Notes: a model not told the origin generated them from the letters alone. Numbered from the stretch's first letter, positions 1-12,330 are shown. The stretch is 64,000 nucleotides of DNA from Cenococcum geophilum 1.58 (GCA_001692895.1 KV748193.1:1736001-1800000), one strand, 5' to 3'. A program made the numbers and translations.

Positions 1-1678
1 TGAGCCTAGTTAAGCCCCTTTTAACTTACCTATTCTCTTTGCCAAAAAACTAAATAGAGGACTTTATTTCTATATTAACTACTATAAGCTTAATAATTTA
101 ACCCTTAAAGACCGCTACCCACTGCCTTTACTTAATAAGACTTTGGCCTAAATAAGTAGAGCTAAGATCTTTACGAAGCTTAATATCCGCTAGGCTTTTT
201 ACTAAATTAGGATGGACTCTAAATTAGAAGACCTTATTATATTTTAGACCTATTACGGAACGTATAAATATAAAGTACTGCCTTTTAGACTAACTAACGG
301 ACTGGCCATATACTAACGATATATAAATAATATACTATTTAACTACCTTAATAACTTCTATATAGCATACCTGGATAATATTATAATCTACTTTAAAAAT
401 AAACTGGAATATAAAGAGTATATCTATAAAGTCCTATAACAGCTTTGGGAAGCTAGCCTCTAAGCCGATATTAAAAAGTTAGAATTTAGTGTTAAGCGTA
501 TAAAGTACCTAGGGTTTATTATTAGTACGAGCGGAATTAAGGTAGACCTAGAAAAGACGGCCGTAATTAACTAATAGGTACCCCTAAGGACTATAAAGGG
601 GGTATAGTTATTCTTAGGGTTTTATAACTTTTACTAACGCTTTATTAAGAACTATAGCAGGATTACCTGGCTATTAAGCCTACTTACCTATAAGGACCGG
701 CCCTTTTACTTTAATACTATATATAGGCAGGCCTTTAACGAGCTTAAGAAATGATTGGTCTCTGCTCCCTTACTCGCCTACTCTAACCTAGAACGGCCCT
801 TAATACTAGAAACCGATGCCTTAGATAGCGTTATAGCTAGCGTTTACTCCTAAAAGTAGATAGATGGAAAATGGTACCCTGTTGCTTACTATTTAAAGAC
901 TATAGTAGATGCTAAGCTAAACTACCCGATTTACGATAAAGAAATACTGGCTATTATCTCTAGCTTTTAGCACTGGTGAGCCTAACTAGAGGGCACCCCT
1001 AAGTCTATTTAGGTAGTTTCTAATTATAAGGCCTTAGAATATTTTATAATAATAAAGGCCCTTATTACCTAATAGGCGCGCTAGGCAGATACCCTATTTT
1101 AGTTTAACTTCCTAATTATATATAGGCCCGGCGCTACTAACTGTGCGGACGCTCTTATAAGGCGTAAATAGGATATAAATGACTAGACAGCCGTAAAGAT
1201 CTTATTACGGACCTAGGCGCTACTATAACTAGAGTACCTTAACCCCCGGATACGGGCAGAACTAAATACAAACTCTTTAAATACTAAGATATACCCTATT
1301 AACTCTATAAAACTAGACCTTATTAATAAACTACTATAGGCAAACCGTACGGCCCCTTCTCTATAGGAGTACTGTAAAAAGGCAAAGAACGTTTCTAGCC
1401 TATAGTCCCTTAAAAGTGGACTGCTTAAGTACCGTAAACGGCTAGTAGTAGTAGAGGAACAGAACTTATGGACTTGGCTTATTACCGAAGTATATGCCTA
1501 GGTCTCTACAGCCTACCCTAGAAAAAATAAGACCTATAGGATTATTGGTAACCGCTACTACTAGCCCGGAATGATTATAAATATTGACCGCTATATACGG
1601 AACTGTAATAACTGCCGTAGGTTTATAATTCCATAAGATAAGACCCTAGGACTATTAAAACCCCTTTTAATACCTAAC

Positions 1679-2038
1679 TGTCACGGAGTGAGTATAAGTG
1701 GTAATAATATATAACGAAGTAGATATTATTAAGCTATGTACATGAACTATATAATAAGGTTAAGACGTTGCGTAAGGAGAGAAGGTAGGAGATCGGGAAG
1801 AAAGGGCATATATCGTTGACTTAGTTGCTTAGTTGATATGTATATAGGGCAGAATAGGGTTCAGGTTGTGGTCCTGGCAGAACTTGGCAGAATTTGGTAG
1901 AACTTAGCAGAATATGGTAGAATGCCGTAGATTGCCGTTAAATTGCCGTTAGATTGCTATTTTGCAGTTGGTCTTTAATTGCTAAATTAGTGGAAACAGG
2001 TAGATATGTGCAAGGTATCACGGGGGTGTCCCGTAATA
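1679..2038 (-). repeat. Gy2 3' LTR
   Basis: 360-bp LTR matching 7265-7625 along its length. It begins TGTCACGG and ends CCGTAATA. It carries a run of short direct repeats (units like tggcagaactt, then attgccgtt) at about 1876-1965. Its inner edge adjoins the minus-strand polypurine tract, so this is the downstream LTR. Confidence 0.93.
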
Positions 2039-2059
2039 GTACCCCCCCTTTAAACTTAA

Positions 2060-5000
2060 GCTTCTGTAAGATGGGGCTATAGTAGTTCTAGGTGAAGTTC
2101 GTGAAAGTCTTTTACGGCTTATATAAGTCCTATAGAGTTAACGGGTTCCTATAAGGACTTAGTAAAGCCTCTCCATTTTATAAGATATATATATTGGCGT
2201 TTCCGTTTATTATACTTAATATTGTTAATTCTTTTAACAAAGTACTTGTTCTCACCATCTACTTTAACTAGTAGGGGAGGGTCCTGTATCTATTTAGGCA
2301 GGGCGTCTAATACGGGGGTAGTAGGATAGAGGACTGATATGTGGAATACAGGGTGGATTTTAACTGTATTAGGGAGCTTTAATTGGTAGGAGTGAGAGGA
2401 AACAACCTTCTTAACCTTATAAGGACCAGCGTTCTTCCAATTAAGTTTCTTAGCAGGTTATTTTATGTTTAGATTTCTTATATTTAGCTAGATAAAGTCA
2501 CTAACTTAGTAGGCTGGTGCTAGGGTTTATTTCTTATTCGCTACGGCTTTATAGACAGATTGGGCCCATGTTATTTTATTAGTAAGAAACTATTATAGTT
2601 GCTCCATCTTTTCTACGAATTTATTTACTTCTGCGGCTTATAAGGCTTAGTAAGCGGGATAAGGAACGTTGCTAAAGGGTTTAAAGCCTATTTATAGATA
2701 CTAGCCGTAGTTAGCTAGGAACGGGGAGACCTTTATGGTTTTCAAGACGGAATTATTTGCTGTAAACTTGGTAAATATAAGCTAGTTAATCTAGTTATCT
2801 TATAAGTACGACGTATATATTCGGATATACTGTTTTATTATAGCATTTACACGTTCCGTTTAACCATCCGTTTCTAAGTAGTATACTATAGACAACAGTG
2901 CTTTAATACGGAGTTGGGTAGTTAGTTCTTCTTAGAATATAGAGATAAACTAGCTACCTTTATTAGAGATAATCGTTTTAGGGAGTCCGTAGAGTTTCTA
3001 TACGTGATTTAGGAATAGTTAGGCGACGGCAGGTGTTAATATATTAGGGCACGCGATTAAGTGTCTTATTTTAGACAGTTGGTCTATAACTACTATAATA
3101 TTTATATAGCCTTTACTTACGGGGAGATCAACAATAAAGTTAATTAAGATATTCTTTTATCTTCGGTCCGGAACAGGCAGTGGCTTTAGAAGGCCGTTAT
3201 ACGTCTTATGCGAAGCTTTAGCTCGTCGATAGATATAGCAGCTAGAGATGTACCTTTATGTCGTGTTATATATATTCGGCTAATAATACTCCCGTTAGAG
3301 TAGTTCTAGGGTCTTCCCTTGGCCTGGGTGGCCGGCGACAGGTAGATTATATACGTGTTTAAGGAGTTTAAGCTTAAGCTTATTATGATTAGGGATAACT
3401 AGACGGTTCTAGTAATATAAGCGGTTTCCGCGGGCTTTGTATTTACTTAGAGAAATCTTTTTAGAGCGTCTAATGCCATCTTGTATTAACTTAAGCGTCT
3501 CTTAGATGAACTTATTATTTGGGTATTTATTAACTATAATCTGTTTAATTAATCGATCAGTCATTTTAAGGACGAGTACCGTAAGATCTTTAGTGGGAGG
3601 GTTAAATAGTTTAGGGCGAAGTAGGGTCTAATTTCGGTAAGAGCGCGCTTCTTTTAGGGCTAGCGCGTTTTGTAAGCGTTGGGTTAGGGTATTAGGCTTC
3701 TAACCTTAGACGCCTAGGCGGTACGTAATTAAGAATTGGAAATAAAATAGATATTCTAACTAGCGGGCCTAACGATAACTTAGCTGTTTTGTAGTTATGA
3801 AGTACTATAGGTTCTTATAGTTGCTAAGGACCTTAATTAGAAATCCAGCGCCTTCTAGTTTGGGTCGCTATTGTTTAAAATATCTAATAATAGCTAATAA
3901 TTCCTTATTGTAGATCTTGTAGTTATATTTGGCTAGGCTTAGTTGTTTTAAGAAGTATGCTATAAGGTGTAATACTCTATCCTTATTATATTAAGACAGG
4001 ATGCCTCTAGTAACGTAGTTAGATAAGTCGGCTTCTATAACACTTATTTGGTTTAGGTTAAAGTATTAGAGTATGGGCGCAGTAGTAAATATAACCTTTA
4101 GATAGGTAAAGGCCTTCTTACATTCCTTATTAAAGATAAAAACTTTATCTTTTTGGGTTAAGGCTATGAGGGGTAAAACTAGGGCGGAGAAGTTATTAAT
4201 AAACCGTTAGTAGAAATTAGCAAATCCTATAAAGGCTCTTACGTCCTTAACGTTCTTAAATTCTTACTAGTTTATAATTACTTTAACTTTCTTTAGGTCT
4301 ATTTATATACTATTTATAGAAATAAGGAGTCTAAGGTATAGGACTTCCGTTTTATAGAACTTATATTTATCTACATCTAATTATAGACTAGCTCCGTACA
4401 GGGCTTATAGGATAAGGTTAACGTATTTCTAATGTTCGGTTAGGTTATTACTATATATTAGGATATTATTAATATAAGCAGTATAGAAGATATCTAGGTA
4501 GGGGCGTAGGGTATTATTTATATAATGTTAAAACGAGCTCAGAGCGTTTATAAGGCTAAAGGGTGTTACTAAGTATTTAAATAATCTATATTAGGTACAA
4601 AATATAGTAAGCTATTTGTCCCCTTTTATAATGCAGAGACGGTTAAATATAGAGATGATATTAAGCTTCGTGTAGTAACGAGCCTTACTTAGTCGGTTTA
4701 GCATCTCTTATATTAACGGGATCGGATATTAATTCTTAACGGTAACGGTATTAAGAGCTTGGTAGTCTATATAGAAGCACAGACCGCCGCTGGGTTTCTT
4801 AATAAAGATCACTAGTGTGGCTATAGGCGACGAGCTTGCTCTAATAAATCCTTTGCTTAGGTTCTTGTCTAAATACTTTTATAGCACTTAGAGTTTATTT
4901 TAGGATATCCCGTATAAGGGTCTAAATCCGGGCTGCTTTCCTTCTTTAAGTATAATCTTATAGTCATATGGTCGGTGTTCTGGTAGCTTATTAGCTTTCT

Positions 5001-7200
5001 TTTATAAGAACGCACCTAGGCGGTAATAATACTCTATTAGTACCTTTATGGCAGGGTTAGTATGCTTCTTTGGTACTAAGGCCTTCTTAATATCGGCCAT
5101 TGTAATAGTAAAGATTATATGCTTAGGTTTTTTAGCAAGTTACGCTAACGGGGTAGCTCTAATTATGCGGATATCTAGGGTGCTAAGCTCACTTAGATTG
5201 ATCATAGTTTCTTACTTAGGTTTAGGTTTAGTATTAGGTACGGAGTTAGTGTCAAATTTAGGTTCGGGTTCTTTAAGAATCCTTTTTATAGTGGAATACT
5301 AGTCCTTCTAGTATTTTCGTATATTAAGCTTAAGCTTCTACTTGGCTTAGGGCGGTGTAGTACTTAAGGTCTGTTCATAGGGTTTAGTGGAATTTTTAGA
5401 TCCTTAATGGATATCAGTGGAAATCTTATATTAGTGGAATTTAGTGGAATTCCTAGGTTAGTGGAATCTAGTAGATTCTTTAGGCGTGGGGTAGATAGTC
5501 ATGGAAATTTTAGACTAGTGGATCCTAGTGGATTTTTTAGATTTTAGTTCTGGGTCTAAGCAGCGAGTTATAAGGCACTTCTGCTTATAACGGGAGGCGG
5601 TAAATAGAAGCTTAAGGTTATCCTAATTAATAGTTACCTTATATAGCTTTATCTAGGGTTGTTTAAGGATTACTAAGTGACCTAGGGTGGTAATAAAAAG
5701 TTTGATTAATTCTTTGTAGTTTAGGTATTAGAGTTTTAGAAATACTACGTGGGTAATACGGCCTAAGACGGTGTGTTTACTATTAAATCTAAATATATTA
5801 ATATGCCGGTTAAGGGGGGTTAGGGTAAAACTATTATCTTACGCAAAAATCTTATTAATAAATCCTATGCCGCTAGCTCCTATATTAATTAGGATTTAAG
5901 CGTTAGCCTATTAACTATTCTGCCGAAGACGGCAGTTAATAGTTATACTACGGTCCCAAGAGTTAGAGTTTATGACGTTAAATGCGTTTAACGAGATCCT
6001 ATAGCAAAGCCGTCCCGGAGAGCGACTTAGCTCTAAGACCTTCCTTTTGGAGGTGATCGGGGTAAGGTTCTTATAGGACGTCGGCTATAGCTTCGTCCTT
6101 ATAAATGGTGCTTGCTAGACGCGGAGTTAAAGCTAGATAAAGATCGGGGTCGGTAGCTAGAAGATCGGTGCGGTAAACGGCTGCTAGCGTTTACTATTTA
6201 TAGATCTTTTTGGAAGGGGGCGGAGCAGTTATTAGAGAGGTGGGAGCTACTTCTATATTTAAAGCAGAGGCCTAGCTTAGTGCGTCATTCTCGTTTAGAG
6301 GACCCTAGTGGGGCGTATCCTAGGGTCCTAGTGTCGATATCCATAGCGTTAGGGTGCTTAGGTTAGGACGATGACTTAGTGAACATTTACAGGGTTATTG
6401 TATTATATTAAGGAGTAGGCTTTGGTGTTAGGCGTAGTATATTATTATACCGTTTATTAATAACGTTTACGCAGGCGTTAAGGGCTCCCGGTAGGTCTAT
6501 ACCAATTAGGGAGGTTTTTAGTTTAGGGCTTAGAGATTTAATAAGGCTGTTAATTAGTACGGAGTTATTCTAGCCTATTTCCTTTACGTAATAATTAAAT
6601 TTGGAGAAGTATACTGTAAAACTTTTCTTTTCTTAAGTTATATGGTTTATCTTCCTTTAAGCGGTAGCTTGGCGGTTTAGGTTACCGTATATAGCTTTAA
6701 GAAGTACAACTAGGCTTTGTACTGAGTTTGGCTAAAGAGGTTTAATAAGGTTAGCTGCGTCTCCTCCTAGTCAACTTAGGGCGTAGTAGAGTCGGTTAGC
6801 TTTAGTTAGGTAACGGTTAGCATTACTAGTTAGCTTATTCTTAAGTCGGCTTAAGAATAACTAAAGCTTTTATTATTTGCCAGTAAATACTAAAGGGTCT
6901 GGTAGTTTTTTAGATCGTTATAATATAGTAGTCGGTTCTACTAGTGGGATAACTATTACTAGTTTAGGGCTCGCATTCCGCGTATTGGTTTTTAGTAATA
7001 ATAATTAATCTTAAGGGCTTAGCGTGGGCGTCTTAAGGGTACGGACTTCTTCTTAAAGGGCTTCTATTGTTTTCTAATACCGTGCTTCTTATTCGGCTTA
7101 TTATTAAGTTAGGGTAACTTATTATTATTTAAGGGCCTCTATAAAGGACTTCTATATGCTTACTATTTATTTTTAGAGGATAGATATAATATCGGCGGCC
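2060..7200 (-). pseudogene. Gy2 gag-pol remnant
   Basis: Decayed gypsy polyprotein on the minus strand. Going down in coordinate order from the 5' side there is a gag-type region (about 7200-6000), unrecognisable in detail. An aspartic protease block reading ILINIGASGIGFI lies at about 5900-5860, where the catalytic Asp of the D-T/S-G triad has become Asn. The RT active site reads TAYINNILIYSNNLT at about 4495-4440 (from YLDD). RNase H reads EADLSNYVTRGILSQ at about 4060-4015. The integrase core reads NIIVVIDQLSKIRHLIA at about 3105-3055. The run to about 2060 should hold the integrase C-terminus. Stops are of the RIP type throughout. Confidence 0.85.
5385..5545. repeat. Degenerate ttagtggaa(t) repeats inside Gy2
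   Basis: About ten scattered copies of a 9-12 bp unit resembling ttagtggaat or ctagtggatt. They lie between the RT and protease parts of Gy2. On the element's coding strand this is a low-complexity Asn/Ser/Thr/Pro-rich stretch. It is probably an expanded linker of the polyprotein. Confidence 0.6.
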
Positions 7201-7264
7201 GTTACGGGGACTTTAGGTGCGTTTTCTATTTTGGGTAGTAGTATAAGTGGTTAACGTAACGTAG

Positions 7265-7625
7265 TGTTACAGAGTAAGTATAAGTGGTAATAATATATAA
7301 CGAAGTAGATATTATTAAGCTATATATATAAACTGTGTAATAAGGTTAAAACGTTACGTAAAAAGAGAAGGTAGGAGATTGGGAAGAAAGGGCATATATT
7401 GTTGACTTGGTTACTTAGTTGATATATACATGGAGTAGAATAGGGTTTAGATTGTAGTCCTAGCAGAACTTGGCAGAATTTAGTAGAACTTAGCAGAATA
7501 TGGCAGAATGCCGTAGATTGCCATTGGATTGCCGTTAGATTGCCATTTTGCAGTTGGTCTCTAATTGCTGAGTCGGTGGAAATAGGTGGATGTGTGCAAG
7601 GTGTCACGGGGGTGTCCCATAACAC
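7265..7625 (-). repeat. Gy2 5' LTR
   Basis: 361-bp LTR beginning TGTTACAG and ending CATAACA, followed directly by the target duplication CTAAC at 7626-7630. It has the same internal short repeats as its partner, here at about 7458-7545. It differs from the 1679-2038 copy largely by C/T and G/A changes, as expected when each LTR is RIP-mutated independently. Confidence 0.93.
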
Positions 7626-8837
7626 TAACCGCCCCTAGTAATATGTCTCTATAGACTTTTATAAGCTACCTCTAGACCGTAACGGATATGATATGGTTAT
7701 AATCCTGGTTAACCGCTTTAGTAAGCGCCCGTTTTTAATTCCCTGTTATAAGAATATTAATGCTAAAGAGGCGGCCTAACTATATATCTACTACGTCTAC
7801 CAAATTTACGGACTATTAGATACTATTTTATCCGATTATAGGCCGTAGTTTATATTAGCCTTTTGGAATAAGTTTACCTAAATCCTAGGCATTAAGCTAA
7901 AGCTTTTTATAGCATATTACCCCCAGATAGACGGTTAAACGGAGATTGTAAATTAATACTTAGACTAGAGACTCCGGCCTTTTATTAACTACTTTTAGAA
8001 TAACTAGGCCGAACTATTGCCCTTAATAGACTACGCCCAAGCGACCTTACCTTATAACTCTACCGGATTTGCCCCTATTTAACTAGAAATAGGTTACCTA
8101 CCCTATATAAGGTTTAACTAGGAAAGACCAGAAGGGCCCCAGACTGTACGCGAAAAACTATCTTATAAGGAAGCCTAGCAGTACACTAAGCACTTAGAAG
8201 AAGCTTAGAAAGTAGCCATACGAACCTAGAAAAGGCTTAAAAATTAATGGAATAGTAGGCGAATAAGTATAGGCGCGAGCCTAACTTTACTGTAGGCGAT
8301 ATAGTCTAGGTTATAATAAAGAACTAAAAGATAGAACGGCTTAGCCGTAAGCTGGACTATAAGATAGTAGGACCGTATAAAATTCTTAATAAAGTAGGCA
8401 ACTTATATAAGGTTAAGCTCCCAGATTTAATTATAGTTTACCCTATTTTCTTACCGAATAAGCTACGGAAAGCTATAAATAACCTACTGCCTAGATAAAA
8501 AAAATAAACCTCCCCTACTAATTTAAGTTAATAGCGATAATAAATGGGAAATTAAAGAAATACTAGCCTGTAAACTTATAAAGGGAACGTTAAAGTATCG
8601 TGTTAGTTAGAAAGGATATAACCTAGACCCCGCTTGGTACCCTATATAGAACTTTATAGGTAGTCCCTATAAGCTTTAGAAGTTCTATAGCCGTTACCCT
8701 AATAAACCTAGACCGCTAAAGTACCTAGATAAGTGGATAGAATGCTGGTATAATAAAGATAATAAGCTACCAGAAGAACATAAGGATAAAAACGCCCTAG
8801 AAATTTCTTAGTTATGTAAGGTCTTAAGATATCTAGG

Positions 8838-8860
8838 AACTTCAACCGGCGGTTAAAGTT
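8838..8860. other. Palindrome shared between Gy1 and GyZ
   Basis: Imperfect 23-bp palindrome (aacttcaacc, centre ggc, ggttaaagtt) just after the Gy1 chromodomain and before the polypurine tract. An intact version with perfect 10-bp arms is at 33112-33134 in the unrelated-looking element GyZ. The two share about 30 bp of downstream sequence as well (gtctRattRgttagat then ttaccaagact-like). Confidence 0.7.
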
Positions 8861-8937
8861 GTCTAATTGGTTAGATTCTCTTACTAAGACTTTTAGCGAC
8901 AAAGCCTAAGGGCAGGCTTTTTTGGAGGGGGGGGTAA

Positions 8938-9141
8938 TGTTACGGCACTGGCAGAACTTGGTAGAACTTTGCGGTTACGTGACTAGAGGACCGCATAAAA
9001 GAACCCTTCTTCGACTGGCGCTGCTCTCCTTCTCCTTTCCTTTCTCTAGCTTTAGATTCTCGTTTATAGACAATCTAATCGTATAGGCTTGCACACGTCC
9101 TTCTTGTTATACTTATATCTCGATTAACTAAGTCGCTAATA
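8938..9141 (+). repeat. Gy1 3' LTR
   Basis: LTR starting TGTTACGGCACTGG immediately after the polypurine tract. It includes two tggYagaactt units like those in the Gy2 LTR. The right boundary (CTAATA, probably a RIP-altered CTAACA) is inferred from where Gy3 integrase sequence resumes. The other LTR lies outside the window, so the end is good to a few bases only. Confidence 0.75.
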
Positions 9142-10460
9142 TATAGAGAAGCGAAGTACATCCTAAGAAGCATAGCAGAACATTTTGTAGAAGATTTCTA
9201 TAAGGGAATAACTTAAGGACATAATAGGGCTATAGGCTTAGTATTAAGACTTTAGGAGGAGTATATTATTAACGGAATCTGGGGTTTAGCGTAAAAAGTT
9301 ATAAAGGAGTGTCTAGATTACTAAAGGAATAAACTAATAAGGCATAAGCTATATAGAGGGCTATAACCTATTATAATACTAGAGAGACTATAGGAGGTTA
9401 TATTATAGGACTTTATTATTAAGTTACTAAAGTTAAGAGACCTTATTACTGGGCAAGATTATAACGTAATTTTAGTAATAGTAGACAAGCTTATAAAGTG
9501 GGGATACTTTATAGCATATACAGAAGAGATATTAGTAGAAGATGTCGCTAGAATCTATATTAAAGAAGTGTTTATAAGATATAAAGTACTAAATAAAATT
9601 ATATCGGATAGAGATCTAAGATTTATAGCAGTATTTTAGGAGGTATTTTTAGCGGAATAAGGAGTTAGAACAGCAACTTCTACTATATATTATCTATAGA
9701 TAGACAGTTAAACGGAAAGACTAAATTAGACGCTAGAACAGTACCTAAGATATTATATTAATTACGCGCAGAACAATTGGGTATTATTATTACTAATTAT
9801 ATAGTTTATATATAATGCGATACCACAAGAAGGAATAGGCATATTACTATTTAAGGCAAATTATGGATATAAGCTAAGAACATTGTTATTATTATAGTAA
9901 GTAAAGAAAACGGGTAGTAGAGCTAAAGAAAGGATAAAGATATTAATAAATCTTTATATAGACCTTATAGAATTAGTAAAGAAAGTATAAGAGAGAATAA
10001 AAAGATATTATAATGTTAAGAGATCTAAGGGACTAGATCTTAAGGAGGGAGATAAAGTATAGCTACTATATAAAAATTTTAAGAGTTGACGACTAAGTAA
10101 GAAGTTAGACTATGTTAGACTAGGACCTTTTGAAATTAAATAAAGGATTTCACCGGTTACATTTAAGTTAAACCTACTAGCTAAGATAAAGATTTACCCT
10201 ATACAGTATATTATAATGCTAGAGCTAGTATATAGGAATATTAAGCCACTAGTTTATAAAGCAGACACATATAAAGAATAAGAAGAAGATAAATAGTAAG
10301 TTTTAAAGATTATTAGTTATAAGGACGTTAATAATAAAATATAGTATAAGGTTAAGTAGATAGGCTATAATAAGACTACCTAAGAGCTACTAGGAAATTT
10401 AAAGAACGCTATAGGAAAGGTATAGGAGTATTAGAAGAGATTAGGTTAGGCAGTATTAAT
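9142..10460 (+). pseudogene. Gy3a integrase/chromodomain remnant
   Basis: Decayed 3' part of a gypsy pol. It is recognisable by close similarity to 21560-22860. The reading includes an integrase core (ILVIVDKLIK-type block at about 9475-9505; IISDRDLRFI at about 9600-9630), a C-terminal spacer and a chromodomain-like end (about 10305-10440). Many in-frame TAG/TAA at Gln positions. It joins element Gy1 on the left and the CopX insertion on the right. Confidence 0.85.
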
Positions 10461-10650
10461 TGTCTAAACGAGTTCATACAGGAATTTATGGACGCAATTA
10501 CGTGAGCTAAGCGAGCTCAGGAAACCCCTTAAATTCTACCTTTTTATGGATAATTAGAAGAATAAGTCACCATCCAAACAAGCATACAATACTACATGTA
10601 TTTCGTGCCCGTGGATACAACTCACTCGTGCTATTAAGTTAGTACGAACA
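10461..10650 (+). repeat. CopX LTR1
   Basis: 190-bp LTR, TGTCTAAACG to AGTACGAACA. Its U3 half matches LTR2. Its last ~85 bp (from tcaccatccaaacaag) match instead the solo copia LTR at 42533-42800. TTAAT precedes it at 10456-10460. Confidence 0.85.
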
Positions 10651-11004
10651 CTAATCAGTGAGCGCGCACAGATCAGCAATCACTCGACACCTCCCACCGA
10701 GCGATCACGACAGCGACCACCCGTTCAGACTCCTAGTACGACCTGCTGGAAGGTCGGAAGTCGGGGATTATGGACTTATCACTAACTCCGTATACTTATT
10801 CAAGTCTTAGTACGGTTTACCGGAAGTATAATAGACGCGAATACAGACCTGTACGGAACCCCTACCCTCCTGCGAACCACTACGGACCTGTCAAGACCCC
10901 TTACGGAGACCTCTTACCCTCCTACGAACCTTTACGGACCCGTCAACCGATCTTACGGACCCTTACAAGACCCCTTCCGCCCGCTACGCACTACACTATA
11001 TAGT

Positions 11005-12330
11005 ATGGCAGACATCAGAAAGCAAATCGACGAAGGTTAAGAGAAGTGGAGTTAGGGAGTCGACCTTACGTCTACAAACAACGTCAATAACTATATCAAG
11101 TTTAAAGTCATTAAATACGGACATTATAATTTTTTAAATGATAACATGTGGGAACTATACAAGGAAGACTTTGCAGACTTTATGGAAGCTACCTTTAAGG
11201 CTTGCGACCGTATAGCTCTCTACAACCTACGAACCCTCCTACGTAACTAAGGCGTATGGGTTAACAAGCAAGTTACTATTACACAATCTTTATACGATAC
11301 ACTGTGTGAGGAAGACCAAATGGAATGGACCAAAGAGGAAATCCTAGACCACATTAATACCAATGGATTCTTCGCCGCTTTTAACCTTAATAGGATCTCT
11401 GGTCTTATGGGACCAGAGATATATATAAGTCCACCACTGCCCAAAAGAGAAATAGTAGGACTCTTGCCATATACAACGTCAAAGGAAGAGACTATTGAGA
11501 CGTCAGATAAGGACGAGACTCAGGTAGGCTCCAGTGGGAATTAACAGGTAGACTCTGGTAGAAATCGACAGGTAGGCAGCGGAAATCAACAGGTAGACCC
11601 TAGCGGAAGTCAAGATCAAGCGACTGATCAAGAGGAGCTTAACCCTCAAGACGATAATGCAATAGGCCCGCAAGCCTCGTCCGCGCAAGCCCTACCCGCG
11701 CAAGCCCCGCCTATACAAGCTCCGTCCGTACAAGCTCCGTCCATACAAGCTCCGCCCGCACAAGCTCCGTCAACGCAAGCTCCGCCTATACAAGCTCCGT
11801 CCGCACAAGCTCCGTCAGCGCAAGCTCCGCCTATACAAGCTCCGCCCGCGCAAGCTCCGCCTACGCAACCTCCATCCGCGCAACCTCCGTCTACGCAACC
11901 TCCGTCCGCACAAGCTCCGCCCGCGCAAGCCCCGTCCGCGCAAGCCCTATCCGCGCAAGCTCCGCTAGTCTCACCCTATTCGTTAACCAAGGCCAAGGAG
12001 CCACGGCAGCCAAGCTCGTACAAACCTCCGCAACCTGCCCAGCAATCACTACCTGCGGCAACCGCTTCTACCCTCCCCCTACTGCATATGGACCAACCCA
12101 CGTACGACCCCCTAGGGGCGCATATCACGTCTATTTGCCAACTAAAGACCTCATTCGACCTACCCTTTACTGCCTAGTCTTCAGCTGTTATATGGGAGAA
12201 GGAACACCCCAGTCAAGGAGCATATACTACCTTCTTTATGGACCGCCGCTACCGCCAGCAGTACCAAAACCAACCGCCTGCACTGCCGTTTCGACCACCC
12301 GTCAGCCGAAAAGCCGTTCCAGTTGAGGCG
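11005..12330 (+). pseudogene. CopX gag-like ORF, lightly RIP-damaged
   Basis: Reading from ATG at 11005 (MADIRKQIDEG) gives a gag-type protein interrupted by only a few RIP-type stops (about 11038, 11053, 11248 and 11542). Corresponding sequence in the full copia starts at 45776, where the ATG has become ATA. The C-terminal half holds a Pro/Ala/Gln-rich repeat domain. At about 12325 the frame runs into a segment matching the integrase region of the full copia at about 48534-48590 (gttgaggcgtattagYcYRttggg). Everything between gag and that point is missing. Far less mutated than its neighbours, so it may be a younger insertion. Confidence 0.75.
11671..11965 (+). repeat. 15-bp coding minisatellite, Q-A-P-x-x repeats in CopX gag
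   Basis: About nineteen to twenty tandem copies of a 15-bp unit of the form caagctccgYcYRYR. They encode pentapeptides such as QAPPA, QAPSA, QAPPI and QPPST. Units differ mostly at the second and third codons. The period stays in frame, and the full copia copy (about 46380-46490) shows a different short repeat (caagctataRatccg) at the matching place. Confidence 0.85.

Larger units (their letters stand above)
1679..7625 (-). mobile_element. Gy2: full-length Ty3/gypsy retrotransposon nested in Gy1
   Basis: Complete element with two LTRs of about 360 bp (1679-2038 and 7265-7625), flanked by a perfect 5-bp target duplication CTAAC. Coding order and a C-rich run just inside the left LTR (2041-2052, the polypurine tract read on the minus strand) both show minus orientation. 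The 5' LTR is therefore the right-hand one. Its removal restores a continuous integrase frame in Gy1. RIP damage includes the left LTR end, which reads TAATA where the right one reads TAACA. Confidence 0.95.
1..8775 (+). pseudogene. Gy1 pol remnant: RT, RNase H, integrase, chromodomain
   Basis: Decayed gypsy polyprotein, read by ignoring TAA/TAG at expected Gln/Trp codons. The RT active-site region reads AYLDNIIIYFKN at about 362-400, where families have YLDD, so one catalytic Asp has become Asn. The RNase H start (ETDALDS) is at about 808-830 and the YDKEILAII block at about 935-960. The integrase zinc region reads YIRNCNNCRR at about 1586-1622. After the 1679-7630 interruption the integrase core continues with VSIDFYKLPLDRNGYD (about 7643-7695), a degenerate ILSDYRPQF block (about 7827-7855) and YPQIDGQTE (about 7918-7945). 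A chromodomain-like stretch (LKYRVSQKGYNLDP) at about 8590-8640 suggests a chromovirus. Dozens of stops make it a clear pseudogene. Confidence 0.88.
1..9141 (+). mobile_element. Gy1: Ty3/gypsy LTR retrotransposon, 5' end outside window, split by Gy2
   Basis: The 3' part of a plus-strand gypsy element. Reverse transcriptase, RNase H and the first part of integrase lie in 1-1678. Integrase resumes at 7631 and runs into a chromodomain. A G-rich polypurine tract (about 8922-8934) precedes the 3' LTR at 8938. The break in integrase is the Gy2 insertion, flanked on both sides by CTAAC (1674-1678 and 7626-7630). Gy1 itself interrupts the integrase of the Gy3a copy that continues from about 9142. Heavily RIP-mutated and not able to encode a working protein. 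Confidence 0.9.

Noticed and set aside
5048..5302. Open frame of 84 codons on the plus strand
   Set aside because: It lies opposite the RT-coding part of Gy2 (minus strand). Hydrophobic, no family resemblance; a chance frame in AT-rich DNA.
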